Source: Rurimicrobium sp040387755
Lineage (GTDB): Bacteria > Bacteroidota > Bacteroidia > Chitinophagales > Chitinophagaceae
NCBI GenBank assembly: GCA_040387755.1
Contig: JAZKDB010000002.1
Span: 1,488,001-1,552,000, forward strand
DNA: 64,000 nucleotides
Reading direction: 5' to 3'
This document shows, one piece after another, positions 44,107-51,661 of this stretch; position 1 is the stretch's first letter; every line of letters begins with the position of its first letter. Made by a program: the position numbers and the translations under genes. A model generated the notes under the pieces. The model made no database searches. It saw only the letters and a list, made by a program, of their open reading frames with translations, and had not been told where the DNA came from.

Positions 44107-44757
44107 ATGAAAAAACTAATCGGAATCTTAAGTATCGGACTAATTTTAATTGCACAACCTACTTTGGCTCAAAATGATGCTAAGGCAAAAGCCATTTTGG
44201 ACAATGTAACCAAAAAGGTAAACAGTTTCAAATCTATGAAGGCTAATTTCAGCCTTAACCTTACCAGTGCAAACGGTAAAACCAAACAAAGCAAAAGTGG
44301 TACTTTTTTAATGAAAGGAAGTAAGTATCGTATCAACATACAAGGTCAGGAAATCATTTGTGATAATAAAACTGTTTGGACCTATATCAAAGAAAATAAT
44401 GAAGTCCAAATCAACAACTACAACCCTAATGAACAAACGATTTCTCCAACCAAGCTTATTACTAATTTTTACGATAAAGAATACAAGTATAAGTACATGG
44501 GAACTAAAAAAGCGGGAGGTAAAAATTGTGATGCTATCGAGTTGACCCCAATTAATACATCTAAACAATTCAGTAAGGTAGAAATATTGGTAGATAAAGC
44601 CAGCGGCACCATTGCAGGAGGAAGCATTACCGAAAAAAATGGCAATAATTACACTTATACCATCAGCAATTTTGTAAGCAACTCACCTGTTGAAGACAAA
44701 CTTTTTTCCTTCGACCCTAAGGCATACAAGGGCATAGAAATCGTTGACTTACGATAA
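44107..44757 (+). CDS. lolA: LolA-like outer-membrane lipoprotein carrier
   Basis: Encodes 216 residues with a signal peptide (MKKLIGILSIGLILIAQPTLA) and one LolA-type half-barrel: MKANFSLNLTSANGKTKQSKSGTFLMK, YRINIQGQEIICDNKTVWTY, IELTPINTSKQFSKVEILVD and FSFDPKAYKGIEIVDL. LolA carries lipoproteins from the LolCDE release complex across the periplasm. It follows ftsK, an arrangement also seen in other Bacteroidota. A terminator shared with the convergent murF-alr gene ends the unit. Confidence 0.9.
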   Translation: MKKLIGILSIGLILIAQPTLAQNDAKAKAILDNVTKKVNSFKSMKANFSLNLTSANGKTKQSKSGTFLMKGSKYRINIQGQEIICDNKTVWTYIKENNEVQINNYNPNEQTISPTKLITNFYDKEYKYKYMGTKKAGGKNCDAIELTPINTSKQFSKVEILVDKASGTIAGGSITEKNGNNYTYTISNFVSNSPVEDKLFSFDPKAYKGIEIVDLR

Positions 44758-44780
44758 GTCACAATAAAATATTTGATATA

Positions 44781-44809
44781 AAGAGCAGCAGAAATGTTGC
44801 TCTTTTTTT
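44781..44809. terminator. Intrinsic terminator of the ftsK-lolA unit
   Basis: Stem AAGAGCAGCA / TGTTGCTCTT (one G-U pair) with a GAAA loop, then T7. Lies at the end of the convergent murF-alr gene as well. Confidence 0.75.
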
Positions 44810-47309
44810 ATGCTTCATTTACATACACTCGCTTCACCCGTTGAGAAATACTTGTCATTATCTCGTAGGGAATAGTGCCAGCCCAGTTTGCCAATTGCTG
44901 TATCGGCAGGGCTTCGCCGAATATAATAACTTCATCTCCCTCCTGCACAGCATCAATGTCAGTGATATCCACCATACACATATCCATAGCAATGCTACCG
45001 ATAAGTTTTGCAGGTTTGTTATTAATCATTACATATGCTTCTCCATTACTGATTTTTCTGGGATATCCATCTGCATAACCAATACAAATTGTGGCAATAC
45101 GCATTTCTCTTTCGGCTCTGCCCCGCCGACTATAACCAATAGTTTCTCCGGCAGGTATTTGCTTTATTTGGGCAATAGTAGTACGCAAGGTGCTGATTTG
45201 ATGCAGCTGATTATTAAGTGTCCCACTTCCATCAATACCATACAAACCCAGACCCAAACGCACCATATCAAAATGATACTCCGGATATTGCACTATACCG
45301 GCCGTATTGCACAAATGCAAAAGTGGCCTATATCCGATTGTGTCAATAATTTTTTCACTCATACCCTTGAAAGAAGCCGCCTGTTGGTGTGTAAATTCGG
45401 AAAATGCAGGATCGTCAGATGCGGCCAAATGGCTAAAAATACTGGCTATCCGTAAGCAGGGCTCGTGCGTAATAACCGCTAAAAGTGCGGCAATTTCTTC
45501 AGGCATAAAACCAAGCCTATGCATACCTGTATCCAGCTTAATATGAACCGGGTAAGCCTTTACACCAAGGTTTCGGGCAACATTTATAAACTGATGCAAT
45601 GACCGAAGGTTGAATATTTCCGGCTCCAGATTCCATACAATCATCCTGTCGAATGACTCGGTCGATGGGCTCATTACCATTATAGGTAAATCAATATTAG
45701 CTTTTCGAAGAGAAACGCCCTCATCTGCATAAGCTACGGTTAAGTAATCTACTTTGGCATCTTTTAATACGTTGGCAATTTCATAACCACCACTGCCATA
45801 AGAAGATGCTTTGACCATTGCCATTGTCCTGACATTGGTCTTAAGCCTGCGGCGAAAAGCATTCAGATTATTTTGCAGAGCAGAGAGATTAACTGTCATT
45901 ACTGTTTGATGAATCTTTTGCTCCAGTAGTAAAATTATCTTTTCGAAGGCAAAGTTTCTCGCACCTTTTAAAAGTATTGCTTCATCTTCGAAAGTATAGA
46001 GATGTATTTGCTGTAAGAGACTTTCTGTATCAGTAAAAAAGTGGGTCTCCATATTTCTGTTTACTACAAACAAATCCCGATTTCGAAATAATGACGGGCC
46101 TATTGCAAAAAACCGTTGGACATTCCTTTCCTTCAGGACATTGGCAACTTCGCAATATAATGCATTCTCTGCTCGTCCTGTTTGTTGCAAATCACTTAAA
46201 AAAACGGTTCTGGTTTTTTGTTGCTTTTGTTGATCAAGCATATCAAGAGCAATACTCAGTGACCGAAGGTCAGAATTGTAAGAATCATTGATAAGGATGC
46301 AATTGTTGTCTCCCTGCAATAATTCAAGACGCATGGCAATAGGCTTAAGGGAGGCCATACCTTCCTTAATTTGCTGTTCATCAATGCCCAGGTTTAATAA
46401 CAAGCACCAACTATTAATTGCATTCTCAATAGATGCTGCATCCGTAAATGGTATTGAGATACTTAGTAAATTACCTTGATACAATGCTTTAATATCGCTT
46501 TTGCCATTATCCTTAATTACAGATTTTATCTGCAACTCTGCGTCATGCTTATAAGACCATGAAAAAAGCTTCAATGCCTTTCCTGTATTTGCTTTAATTG
46601 TTTGAGCAAACAAAGCAATACATTCATTTAGTTCATGGTATTCACGACAATAAATAAGCAAATCAGATCGCTTAAAGAGCTGAAGTTTTTCATTTATTTT
46701 TTGCCGGATGTTTATAAATCCCTGTGTATGGGCTTCCCCGATATTGGTAAAAATGCCTATTGTTGGCTGAATAATCTTTTCCAGCGAGTCCATTTCTCCT
46801 GCCTGCGAAATCCCTGCCTCAAAAATGCCTAATGTATGTGCTTCATCCATTTGCCAAACTGACAATGGAACACCAATCTGCGAATTATAACTTTTGGGGC
46901 TACGGACGATATTGAAATTCTTGCCCAACAAATGATTCAACCATTCCTTTACAATGGTTTTGCCATTACTGCCGGTAATACCAATTACAGGGATATTAAA
47001 TTGCTGCCTGATACTAGTAGCTAATAATTGTAATGCTGCAACGGTATTCTTAACCAAAAGGAAAGCAGCATCAGGATAATCTGCGTATTTCTGCTCTTTC
47101 GATATCAGGAAACAACGAACACCTTTTGTATAGGCCTCTGAAATGTAATCATGTCCATCACTACGTTCGGTGGTAATAGCTACAAACATACTATTGTGCT
47201 CATTACCTATTTGACGAGAGTCTGTAAATACACTTTCCACAAGATGGTCGGTCATGCTGCCCAGCCATTGTGCTTTACAAGCAGAAGAAATGAAAGATAT
47301 GTTATGCAT
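44808..47309 (-). CDS. Fused MurF ligase / alanine racemase
   Basis: Encodes 833 residues. The N-terminal ~460 residues are MurF: ATP motif GITGSNGKT (110-118), NIGEAHTQGF, and the ligase C-terminal domain (INDSYNSDLRSLSIALDML). The remainder is a PLP alanine racemase starting around MTVNLSALQNNLNAFRRRL, with the PLP Lys in MVKASSYGSG and the catalytic Tyr region CIGYADGYPRK. MurF adds D-Ala-D-Ala to the UDP-MurNAc tripeptide, and the racemase makes D-Ala, so one polypeptide supplies and uses it. This fusion is typical of Bacteroidota. A TACTTTCG element (47324-47331) may be the promoter. Confidence 0.95.
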   Translation of the reverse strand: MHNISFISSACKAQWLGSMTDHLVESVFTDSRQIGNEHNSMFVAITTERSDGHDYISEAYTKGVRCFLISKEQKYADYPDAAFLLVKNTVAALQLLATSIRQQFNIPVIGITGSNGKTIVKEWLNHLLGKNFNIVRSPKSYNSQIGVPLSVWQMDEAHTLGIFEAGISQAGEMDSLEKIIQPTIGIFTNIGEAHTQGFINIRQKINEKLQLFKRSDLLIYCREYHELNECIALFAQTIKANTGKALKLFSWSYKHDAELQIKSVIKDNGKSDIKALYQGNLLSISIPFTDAASIENAINSWCLLLNLGIDEQQIKEGMASLKPIAMRLELLQGDNNCILINDSYNSDLRSLSIALDMLDQQKQQKTRTVFLSDLQQTGRAENALYCEVANVLKERNVQRFFAIGPSLFRNRDLFVVNRNMETHFFTDTESLLQQIHLYTFEDEAILLKGARNFAFEKIILLLEQKIHQTVMTVNLSALQNNLNAFRRRLKTNVRTMAMVKASSYGSGGYEIANVLKDAKVDYLTVAYADEGVSLRKANIDLPIMVMSPSTESFDRMIVWNLEPEIFNLRSLHQFINVARNLGVKAYPVHIKLDTGMHRLGFMPEEIAALLAVITHEPCLRIASIFSHLAASDDPAFSEFTHQQAASFKGMSEKIIDTIGYRPLLHLCNTAGIVQYPEYHFDMVRLGLGLYGIDGSGTLNNQLHQISTLRTTIAQIKQIPAGETIGYSRRGRAEREMRIATICIGYADGYPRKISNGEAYVMINNKPAKLIGSIAMDMCMVDITDIDAVQEGDEVIIFGEALPIQQLANWAGTIPYEIMTSISQRVKRVYVNEA

Positions 47310-47323
47310 TGGAATGCAAATTA

Positions 47324-47331
47324 CGAAAGTA
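47324..47331 (-). promoter_or_regulatory. Promoter -7 element of murF-alr (TACTTTCG)
   Basis: One-base variant of TAnnTTTG on the minus strand, 14 bases before the ATG at 47309, giving a very short leader. Confidence 0.4.
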
Positions 47332-47450
47332 GTCCATTCAACAAATGCATAGTTTTTATTAAAAACTCCGGATTAAGAGCATTGACAAAGGACTTATTAG
47401 ATTTTTTTAACAAAGAAGAGCCTTAAAAAGACTCTAAACAAAATAGTATA

Positions 47451-47483
47451 TTGCAAATAATCCAATGAACTAATTTATTTTTG
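47451..47483 (+). promoter_or_regulatory. Promoter of the repeat-tailed lipoprotein gene
   Basis: TTG (47451-47453), 22 bases, TATTTTTG (47476-47483), then ATG at 47500. Confidence 0.5.
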
Positions 47484-47499
47484 CTCAAAATTTAAAACA

Positions 47500-47940
47500 A
47501 TGAAAAAGTACTTTTTATTATTTGCTGCTGGTGGTCTTTTGACACTTGCATCTTGCGGAGGCGAAACAACCCCAACTGAAACTGTAAATGTTGACTCATT
47601 GGCTCAGGTAAAAGTAGACTCTATTGCAGCTGCTCAAAAAGCGGTTAGTGATTCTACAATTGCAGCTCAGGCTCAGGCTACCGCAGATTCTCTAAGAATG
47701 GTAATGAGAGACGATTCTATCATTGCTGCTACAAAAGCTGCTGGCAAGAAAGTTCCTGCTAAAAAAGTGGTTGTCAAAAAAGCAACTCAAGTTGTAAAAG
47801 AAGAAACTGCAACACCAAAACCAGGTGGACTAAGGGGCTCATCAGACCAAAATACTCAAGGGGGATTAAGATCTAACTCTGACCAAAATAAACAAAGTGG
47901 TGGATTAAGATCCAATTCAGACCAAAATAAAGATAAATAA
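47500..47940 (+). CDS. Lipoprotein with C-terminal GGLRSNSDQNK tandem repeats
   Basis: Encodes 146 residues. The signal peptide ends in a lipobox (TLASCGG, Cys19). The mature part is low in complexity: an Ala/Asp/Ser/Val-rich helical stretch with VDSLAQVKVDS and DDSIIAAT units, then a basic KKVPAKKVVVKKA segment, then three near-copies of an 11-residue unit: GGLRGSSDQNT (109-119), GGLRSNSDQNK (121-131) and GGLRSNSDQNK (134-144). The basic stretch could contact DNA, peptidoglycan or the envelope surface; the repeats are unfamiliar to me. The gene is alone, with its own promoter and a shared terminator. Function unknown. Confidence 0.75.
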   Translation: MKKYFLLFAAGGLLTLASCGGETTPTETVNVDSLAQVKVDSIAAAQKAVSDSTIAAQAQATADSLRMVMRDDSIIAATKAAGKKVPAKKVVVKKATQVVKEETATPKPGGLRGSSDQNTQGGLRSNSDQNKQSGGLRSNSDQNKDK

Positions 47941-47964
47941 ATTTATACGGTTTTTATAAAACAT

Positions 47965-47999
47965 AAAAAAGGGGCATATTTATAATATGCCCCTTTTTT
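47965..47999. terminator. Bidirectional intrinsic terminator
   Basis: AAAAAAGGGGCATAT, small loop, ATATGCCCCTTTTTT between two convergent lipoprotein genes. Confidence 0.85.
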
Positions 48000-48023
48000 A
48001 CTGAAGTAACAATAATCTAAAGA

Positions 48024-48503
48024 TTATTGTTTAACCATATTATTAAATGTAATAATATAGGTTGTAGTTACACCTACAAGAGTTTCTTTTTCAGTAATAG
48101 ACAAAGTTACTTTTGAAGCATCAATCGTACCAGTACCTGAAAAAACTGAATTTCCAGAAGTTTTTGTATCGATATTAAAAGCTGTATTTGAAGTCAAGGT
48201 AACGGTCAATGCTTCCATTGATGCTAGTTTATCATTCAAAAGTTGCAAGTTCATTTTAGTAGGGTCAGTACCTAAAGCTGAAAACTTTGCTGTCCAATCG
48301 GTATAAGTATTACCTGTATTGTCTGAACCGCTACCTTTGTAAGAGTTGTAGTAAGAAGCTCTAACTTCTGTTTTACAATCTTTACCAGAAAGACCCGTAG
48401 CACAGATTTCGTCTTCTTTGTTACATGAAGTCATAGTAATGGTACCCAAGGCAGATACTGTAAGGAAGGCACTTAAAGCCAATTTGCGGAATGTTGCTGT
48501 CAT
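48024..48503 (-). CDS. Lipoprotein of unknown function
   Basis: Encodes 159 residues. Export signal with lipobox (TMTSC, Cys27) followed by CNKEDEICATGLSGKDC, a Cys-rich EGF-like start seen in many Bacteroidota surface lipoproteins. The rest is a small beta domain rich in Thr, Ser and Asn (LTVTLTSNTAFNIDTKTSG, TYIITFNNMVKQ). No family name can be given. It has a TATCTTTG promoter element (48560-48567) with a leader of about 50 bases, and shares its terminator with the convergent lipoprotein gene. Confidence 0.7.
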   Translation of the reverse strand: MTATFRKLALSAFLTVSALGTITMTSCNKEDEICATGLSGKDCKTEVRASYYNSYKGSGSDNTGNTYTDWTAKFSALGTDPTKMNLQLLNDKLASMEALTVTLTSNTAFNIDTKTSGNSVFSGTGTIDASKVTLSITEKETLVGVTTTYIITFNNMVKQ

Positions 48504-48559
48504 AATTCTTCGTTTTAAAAGTTTTAATTAATTAATTCGGTTTATTCCAAATTCTGGTT

Positions 48560-48567
48560 CAAAGATA
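48560..48567 (-). promoter_or_regulatory. Promoter -7 element (TATCTTTG)
   Basis: Exact TAnnTTTG on the minus strand upstream of the lipoprotein gene at 48024-48503. Confidence 0.45.
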
Positions 48568-48604
48568 ACAAAAATATGAAAAAAGGAAGTTAACGTATTA
48601 GTTA

Positions 48605-50254
48605 TTAATTGGATTTTTCCAGCTCCAAGTCCTTATTTATAGACTTTTTAACTTCTTGAGCCTCTTTTGCTGCCTTTACAAAAGCCACAAAAAGTGGATG
48701 GGGGTTTTCTACAGTGCTTTTATACTCGGGATGGAATTGAGTTGCAACATAGAATGGGTGGTTTTTTATTTCCATCACCTCTACTAAGCCGGTTTCAGGA
48801 TTTTTACCTACTGGTATCATTCCGTTATTTTCGAATTGCTCCAGATAGTCGTTATTAAACTCATAGCGATGTCTGTGTCTCTCTGAAATATGTGTTTTAC
48901 CATATGATGCTGCAGAAATGCTATTACCATCCAACACACATTCATAGGCACCAAGACGCATAGTTCCTCCCATATTCACAATTTTCTTTTGGTCTTCCAT
49001 CATACTGATTACAGGATTGGTGGTCTCTGCATTCATTTCGGTAGAGTGAGCATCCTTTAATCCCAGTACATTTCTGGCAAATTCAACACAAGCCATTTGC
49101 ATACCAAGGCAAATTCCAAAAAACGGAATATTGTTCTCACGTGCATACCGAATAGCATCAACTTTACCTTCAATGCCTCTGTTACCAAAACCTGGCGCTA
49201 CAAGCACTGCATCAATATTTTGTAATTTTTCCACCACATTTTCGGGTGTCAGATATTCTGAATGAATATTACGTACCTCTACTTTACATTCATTAATTGC
49301 GCCAGCATGTATCAGGGCTTCTAAAATTGATTTATAGGCATCCTGAAGCTCAACATATTTACCAATCAGGCCAACTGTAATTTTAGATTTCGGATAACGA
49401 AGTTTGTTTAAAAACTCCTTCCAAAGCTCCAATTTTGGCTCTTCACCTAATGGCATCCCTAATTTATTCAGGCAGGAAACATCTAGTTTTTCCCGCATCA
49501 TTTCTAAAGGAACACTGTAAATAGTGTCAGCATCCAGAGCTTCAATTACAGCATCTTCGGTAACATTACAAAACTGCGCAATTTTACGCTTAAGGTCTTT
49601 ATATAAAGGCTCTTCGGTACGACAAACAAGTATATCGGGATTGATTCCATTCTCACTCATCATCTTTACAGAGTGCTGAGTTGGTTTGGTTTTTAGTTCT
49701 TTGGCAGCTTTCAGGTAAGGAATCAAAGTAAGATGAACCACAATGGCATTTTTTTCACCCAGATCCCATTTAAGCTGACGAACAGCTTCAATATAAGGCA
49801 GTGATTCAATGTCGCCTACTGTACCACCAAGCTCCGTAATTACAAAATCAAATTTTTTATCTTTACCCAATAAGGTCATTCTGCGTTTAATCTCATCTGT
49901 AATATGCGGAATTACCTGTACCGTACGACCAAGATAAGCTCCCTCGCGCTCTTTGTTAATCACATATTGATAAATACGTCCTGTAGTGACATTATTTGCC
50001 TGTGAAGTAAACGTATTCAGAAAACGCTCATAGTGACCCAGATCAAGGTCTGTTTCAGCTCCATCTTCAGTTACATAACATTCGCCATGCTCATAAGGAT
50101 TGAGCGTACCCGGATCCACGTTAATATAAGGGTCAAATTTTTGAATCGTAGCGGTGTAGCCCCTTGCTTGTAACAATTTTGCAAGTGAGGCAGCAATAAT
50201 GCCCTTACCCAACGATGAGGTAACACCACCGGTTACGAAGATATACTTTGTCAT
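48605..50254 (-). CDS. pyrG: CTP synthase
   Basis: Encodes 549 residues in the standard two-domain form. The N-terminal synthetase begins TKYIFVTGGVTSSLGKGIIAA with the P-loop; FDPYINVDPGTLNPYEHGE is the UTP/Mg region. The C-terminal glutaminase carries the nucleophile Cys in FFGICLGMQMA and the His-Glu pair in QFHPEYKS. It makes CTP from UTP, glutamine and ATP. A good promoter (ATTG, 20 bases, TACCTTTG on the minus strand) lies about 75 bases upstream, giving a C-rich 5' leader of about 65 bases. Confidence 0.97.
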   Translation of the reverse strand: MTKYIFVTGGVTSSLGKGIIAASLAKLLQARGYTATIQKFDPYINVDPGTLNPYEHGECYVTEDGAETDLDLGHYERFLNTFTSQANNVTTGRIYQYVINKEREGAYLGRTVQVIPHITDEIKRRMTLLGKDKKFDFVITELGGTVGDIESLPYIEAVRQLKWDLGEKNAIVVHLTLIPYLKAAKELKTKPTQHSVKMMSENGINPDILVCRTEEPLYKDLKRKIAQFCNVTEDAVIEALDADTIYSVPLEMMREKLDVSCLNKLGMPLGEEPKLELWKEFLNKLRYPKSKITVGLIGKYVELQDAYKSILEALIHAGAINECKVEVRNIHSEYLTPENVVEKLQNIDAVLVAPGFGNRGIEGKVDAIRYARENNIPFFGICLGMQMACVEFARNVLGLKDAHSTEMNAETTNPVISMMEDQKKIVNMGGTMRLGAYECVLDGNSISAASYGKTHISERHRHRYEFNNDYLEQFENNGMIPVGKNPETGLVEVMEIKNHPFYVATQFHPEYKSTVENPHPLFVAFVKAAKEAQEVKKSINKDLELEKSN

Positions 50255-50326
50255 ACTTTTTGGAATTTTTTACTGTTTGGCGACCGGTGAGGTGAGGAAG
50301 AAAACTACCAAACTATAGAGGTCGGG

Positions 50327-50358
50327 CAAAGGTAAGAAAAGAATGTAAATTCGACAAT
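50327..50358 (-). promoter_or_regulatory. Promoter of pyrG
   Basis: On the minus strand, ATTG (50355-50358), 20 bases, TACCTTTG (50327-50334). The initial transcript would be rich in C (GCCCGACC). Confidence 0.6.
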
Positions 50359-50449
50359 TAGAAAATGTTAGCGCTGATAATTAATTTGAGTTTGCAGGAT
50401 TTTGACGGTATATTTTTCGATATTAACTATAACTTAGCAACATAATTAA

Positions 50450-51133
50450 ATGCAGATTAATATGAGTATTCTATCATTTTCGCTTAGACTTTGCGCCATC
50501 TTCATCTTAATTTTTGGAGTGGATATTTCAAAAGTTGCAGCTCAGGACAATGGGTTTATGTATATATTCAGCACCCAGCCAGGCAACCCAAAAGTTTCCT
50601 ACAGGGGTAATATTTTTGAATTATGGAGCCCACCCAGTGACACCATTTATGTAGAAAACACAGAAACAGGACAAAGAGAGATGAAAATTTCTGTTACAGA
50701 TTTGTATCCAATAAAAATGAATGATTTACCTATACCCACTGCTAAAGATGTGGAAAGCATTGCTTTGCCTGAACGAAGCCTTGGTGAATATTTCATTGAT
50801 CTTGCATTGAAAAATAAAGAACTCTTTAACCAACTACCTGATGGACAATACAGAATCAATCCCCGCCATTTTGTTGTTAGCGAGGAAGGCAAAATATTGT
50901 ATTATAAGTTTGATGGAATAGAAACCATTCGTCAGGCGGCAGGAACGGATGGGAATGCTAAAAATGATAAAACAAAGGCTGAAATCAGCAAAATTATTCA
51001 TGAGTTTATCAGTTCAGATAATATCCATTTTGAAGCAGCCGAAAAGGATAAAAAAAAGACATTGTCTATTGTCTTATATTGCGCCAATGTTGGCTTCACA
51101 GTCAAAGAACATAAAATGACAGTGGATTTATAA
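50450..51133 (+). CDS. Secreted protein related to the sensor domain of the adjacent BlaR1-like protein
   Basis: Encodes 227 residues with a signal peptide (ending KVAAQ). The mature protein aligns over about 150 residues with the C-terminal extracytoplasmic part (about 295-490) of the BlaR1/MecR1-like protein at 51662-53152: YRGNIFELWSPPSDTIYVEN matches YKGNRFEMYAPPADTVTMQN, both have NTETG/NAETG, a KMN, and KNKELFNQLPDGQYRI matches KNKELLDKLDDGQYRI. So it is a stand-alone, probably periplasmic copy of that domain. It lies upstream of the blaI gene on the same strand, with a 142-base gap. Role unknown; a ligand carrier, competitor or co-sensor are possible. Confidence 0.85.
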   Translation: MQINMSILSFSLRLCAIFILIFGVDISKVAAQDNGFMYIFSTQPGNPKVSYRGNIFELWSPPSDTIYVENTETGQREMKISVTDLYPIKMNDLPIPTAKDVESIALPERSLGEYFIDLALKNKELFNQLPDGQYRINPRHFVVSEEGKILYYKFDGIETIRQAAGTDGNAKNDKTKAEISKIIHEFISSDNIHFEAAEKDKKKTLSIVLYCANVGFTVKEHKMTVDL

Positions 51134-51240
51134 TATTTCCATACCAATAATATTTCTCCTATCGCTTGCGGGCATAATTGCCTGACCATAATAATAATAT
51201 AGTTAATCGTATATTTTTTTCAGAAAAACAACCTGAAAAA

Positions 51241-51271
51241 TTTGTTCATTTCAAAATACAACGTATTTTTA
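51241..51271 (+). promoter_or_regulatory. Promoter of the blaI-blaR1-like operon
   Basis: TTTG (51241-51244), 19 bases, TATTTTTA (51264-51271), immediately before the ATG at 51276. The transcript would be nearly leaderless. Confidence 0.55.
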
Positions 51272-51275
51272 CGTT
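51260..51275 (+). promoter_or_regulatory. Candidate BlaI operator (inverted repeat)
   Basis: Perfect dyad AACGTA-TTTT-TACGTT covering the -7 element and touching the start codon of the repressor gene. BlaI/MecI repressors bind short dyads in their own promoters, so this is a likely autoregulatory site. Confidence 0.5.
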
Positions 51276-51659
51276 ATGAAACGAAATAAAACGTTACAGC
51301 AATTAACAAAAGCAGAAGAAGAAGTAATGCAAGCACTTTGGAAAATAGAGCGTGGCCTTGTAAGAGATGTAATGACCGAATTGGGAACACCTGATTTACC
51401 TCATAGTACAATATCGTCTGTAGTCAGAATTCTGGAGAAAAAAGGTTTTGTAAGCCACAAGGCCTATGGTAAGACTTATGAATACTTTCCGGTGGTAAGT
51501 AAAGAAGAGTATGCTCAAAACGGTGTACAAAATCTGATGGAAAAATATTTCGGCAGCTCTCCCAAACAGCTCGTCAGCTTTTTGGTAAAGAACAAGGATA
51601 TTAACCTGAAAGAGCTTAACGAGATCATGAAGATTATCGAAGACAATAAAACTGAATAA
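51276..51659 (+). CDS. BlaI/MecI/CopY family transcriptional repressor
   Basis: Encodes 127 residues. The winged-helix domain covers about the first 75 residues: LTKAEEEVMQALWKIERG, VRDVMTEL, PHSTISSVVRILEKKGFVSH and the wing KAYGKTYEYFPVVS. The C-terminal helices dimerise. Members repress their target until a partner membrane protease triggers their cleavage. The partner gene starts 2 bases after the stop. A perfect dyad overlaps the promoter, consistent with self-repression. Confidence 0.93.
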   Translation: MKRNKTLQQLTKAEEEVMQALWKIERGLVRDVMTELGTPDLPHSTISSVVRILEKKGFVSHKAYGKTYEYFPVVSKEEYAQNGVQNLMEKYFGSSPKQLVSFLVKNKDINLKELNEIMKIIEDNKTE

Positions 51660-51661
51660 CC

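Noticed and set aside
50255..50320. Possible regulatory leader of pyrG
   Set aside because: The leader starts C-rich, which recalls CTP-sensing attenuation in Gram-positive pyrG, but no terminator hairpin is present, so no such mechanism can be supported.
51201..51242. TTTTTCAG / CTGAAAAA inverted repeat between the secreted protein gene and blaI
   Set aside because: The stem is almost all A-T and has no following T-run, so it is not a convincing terminator.
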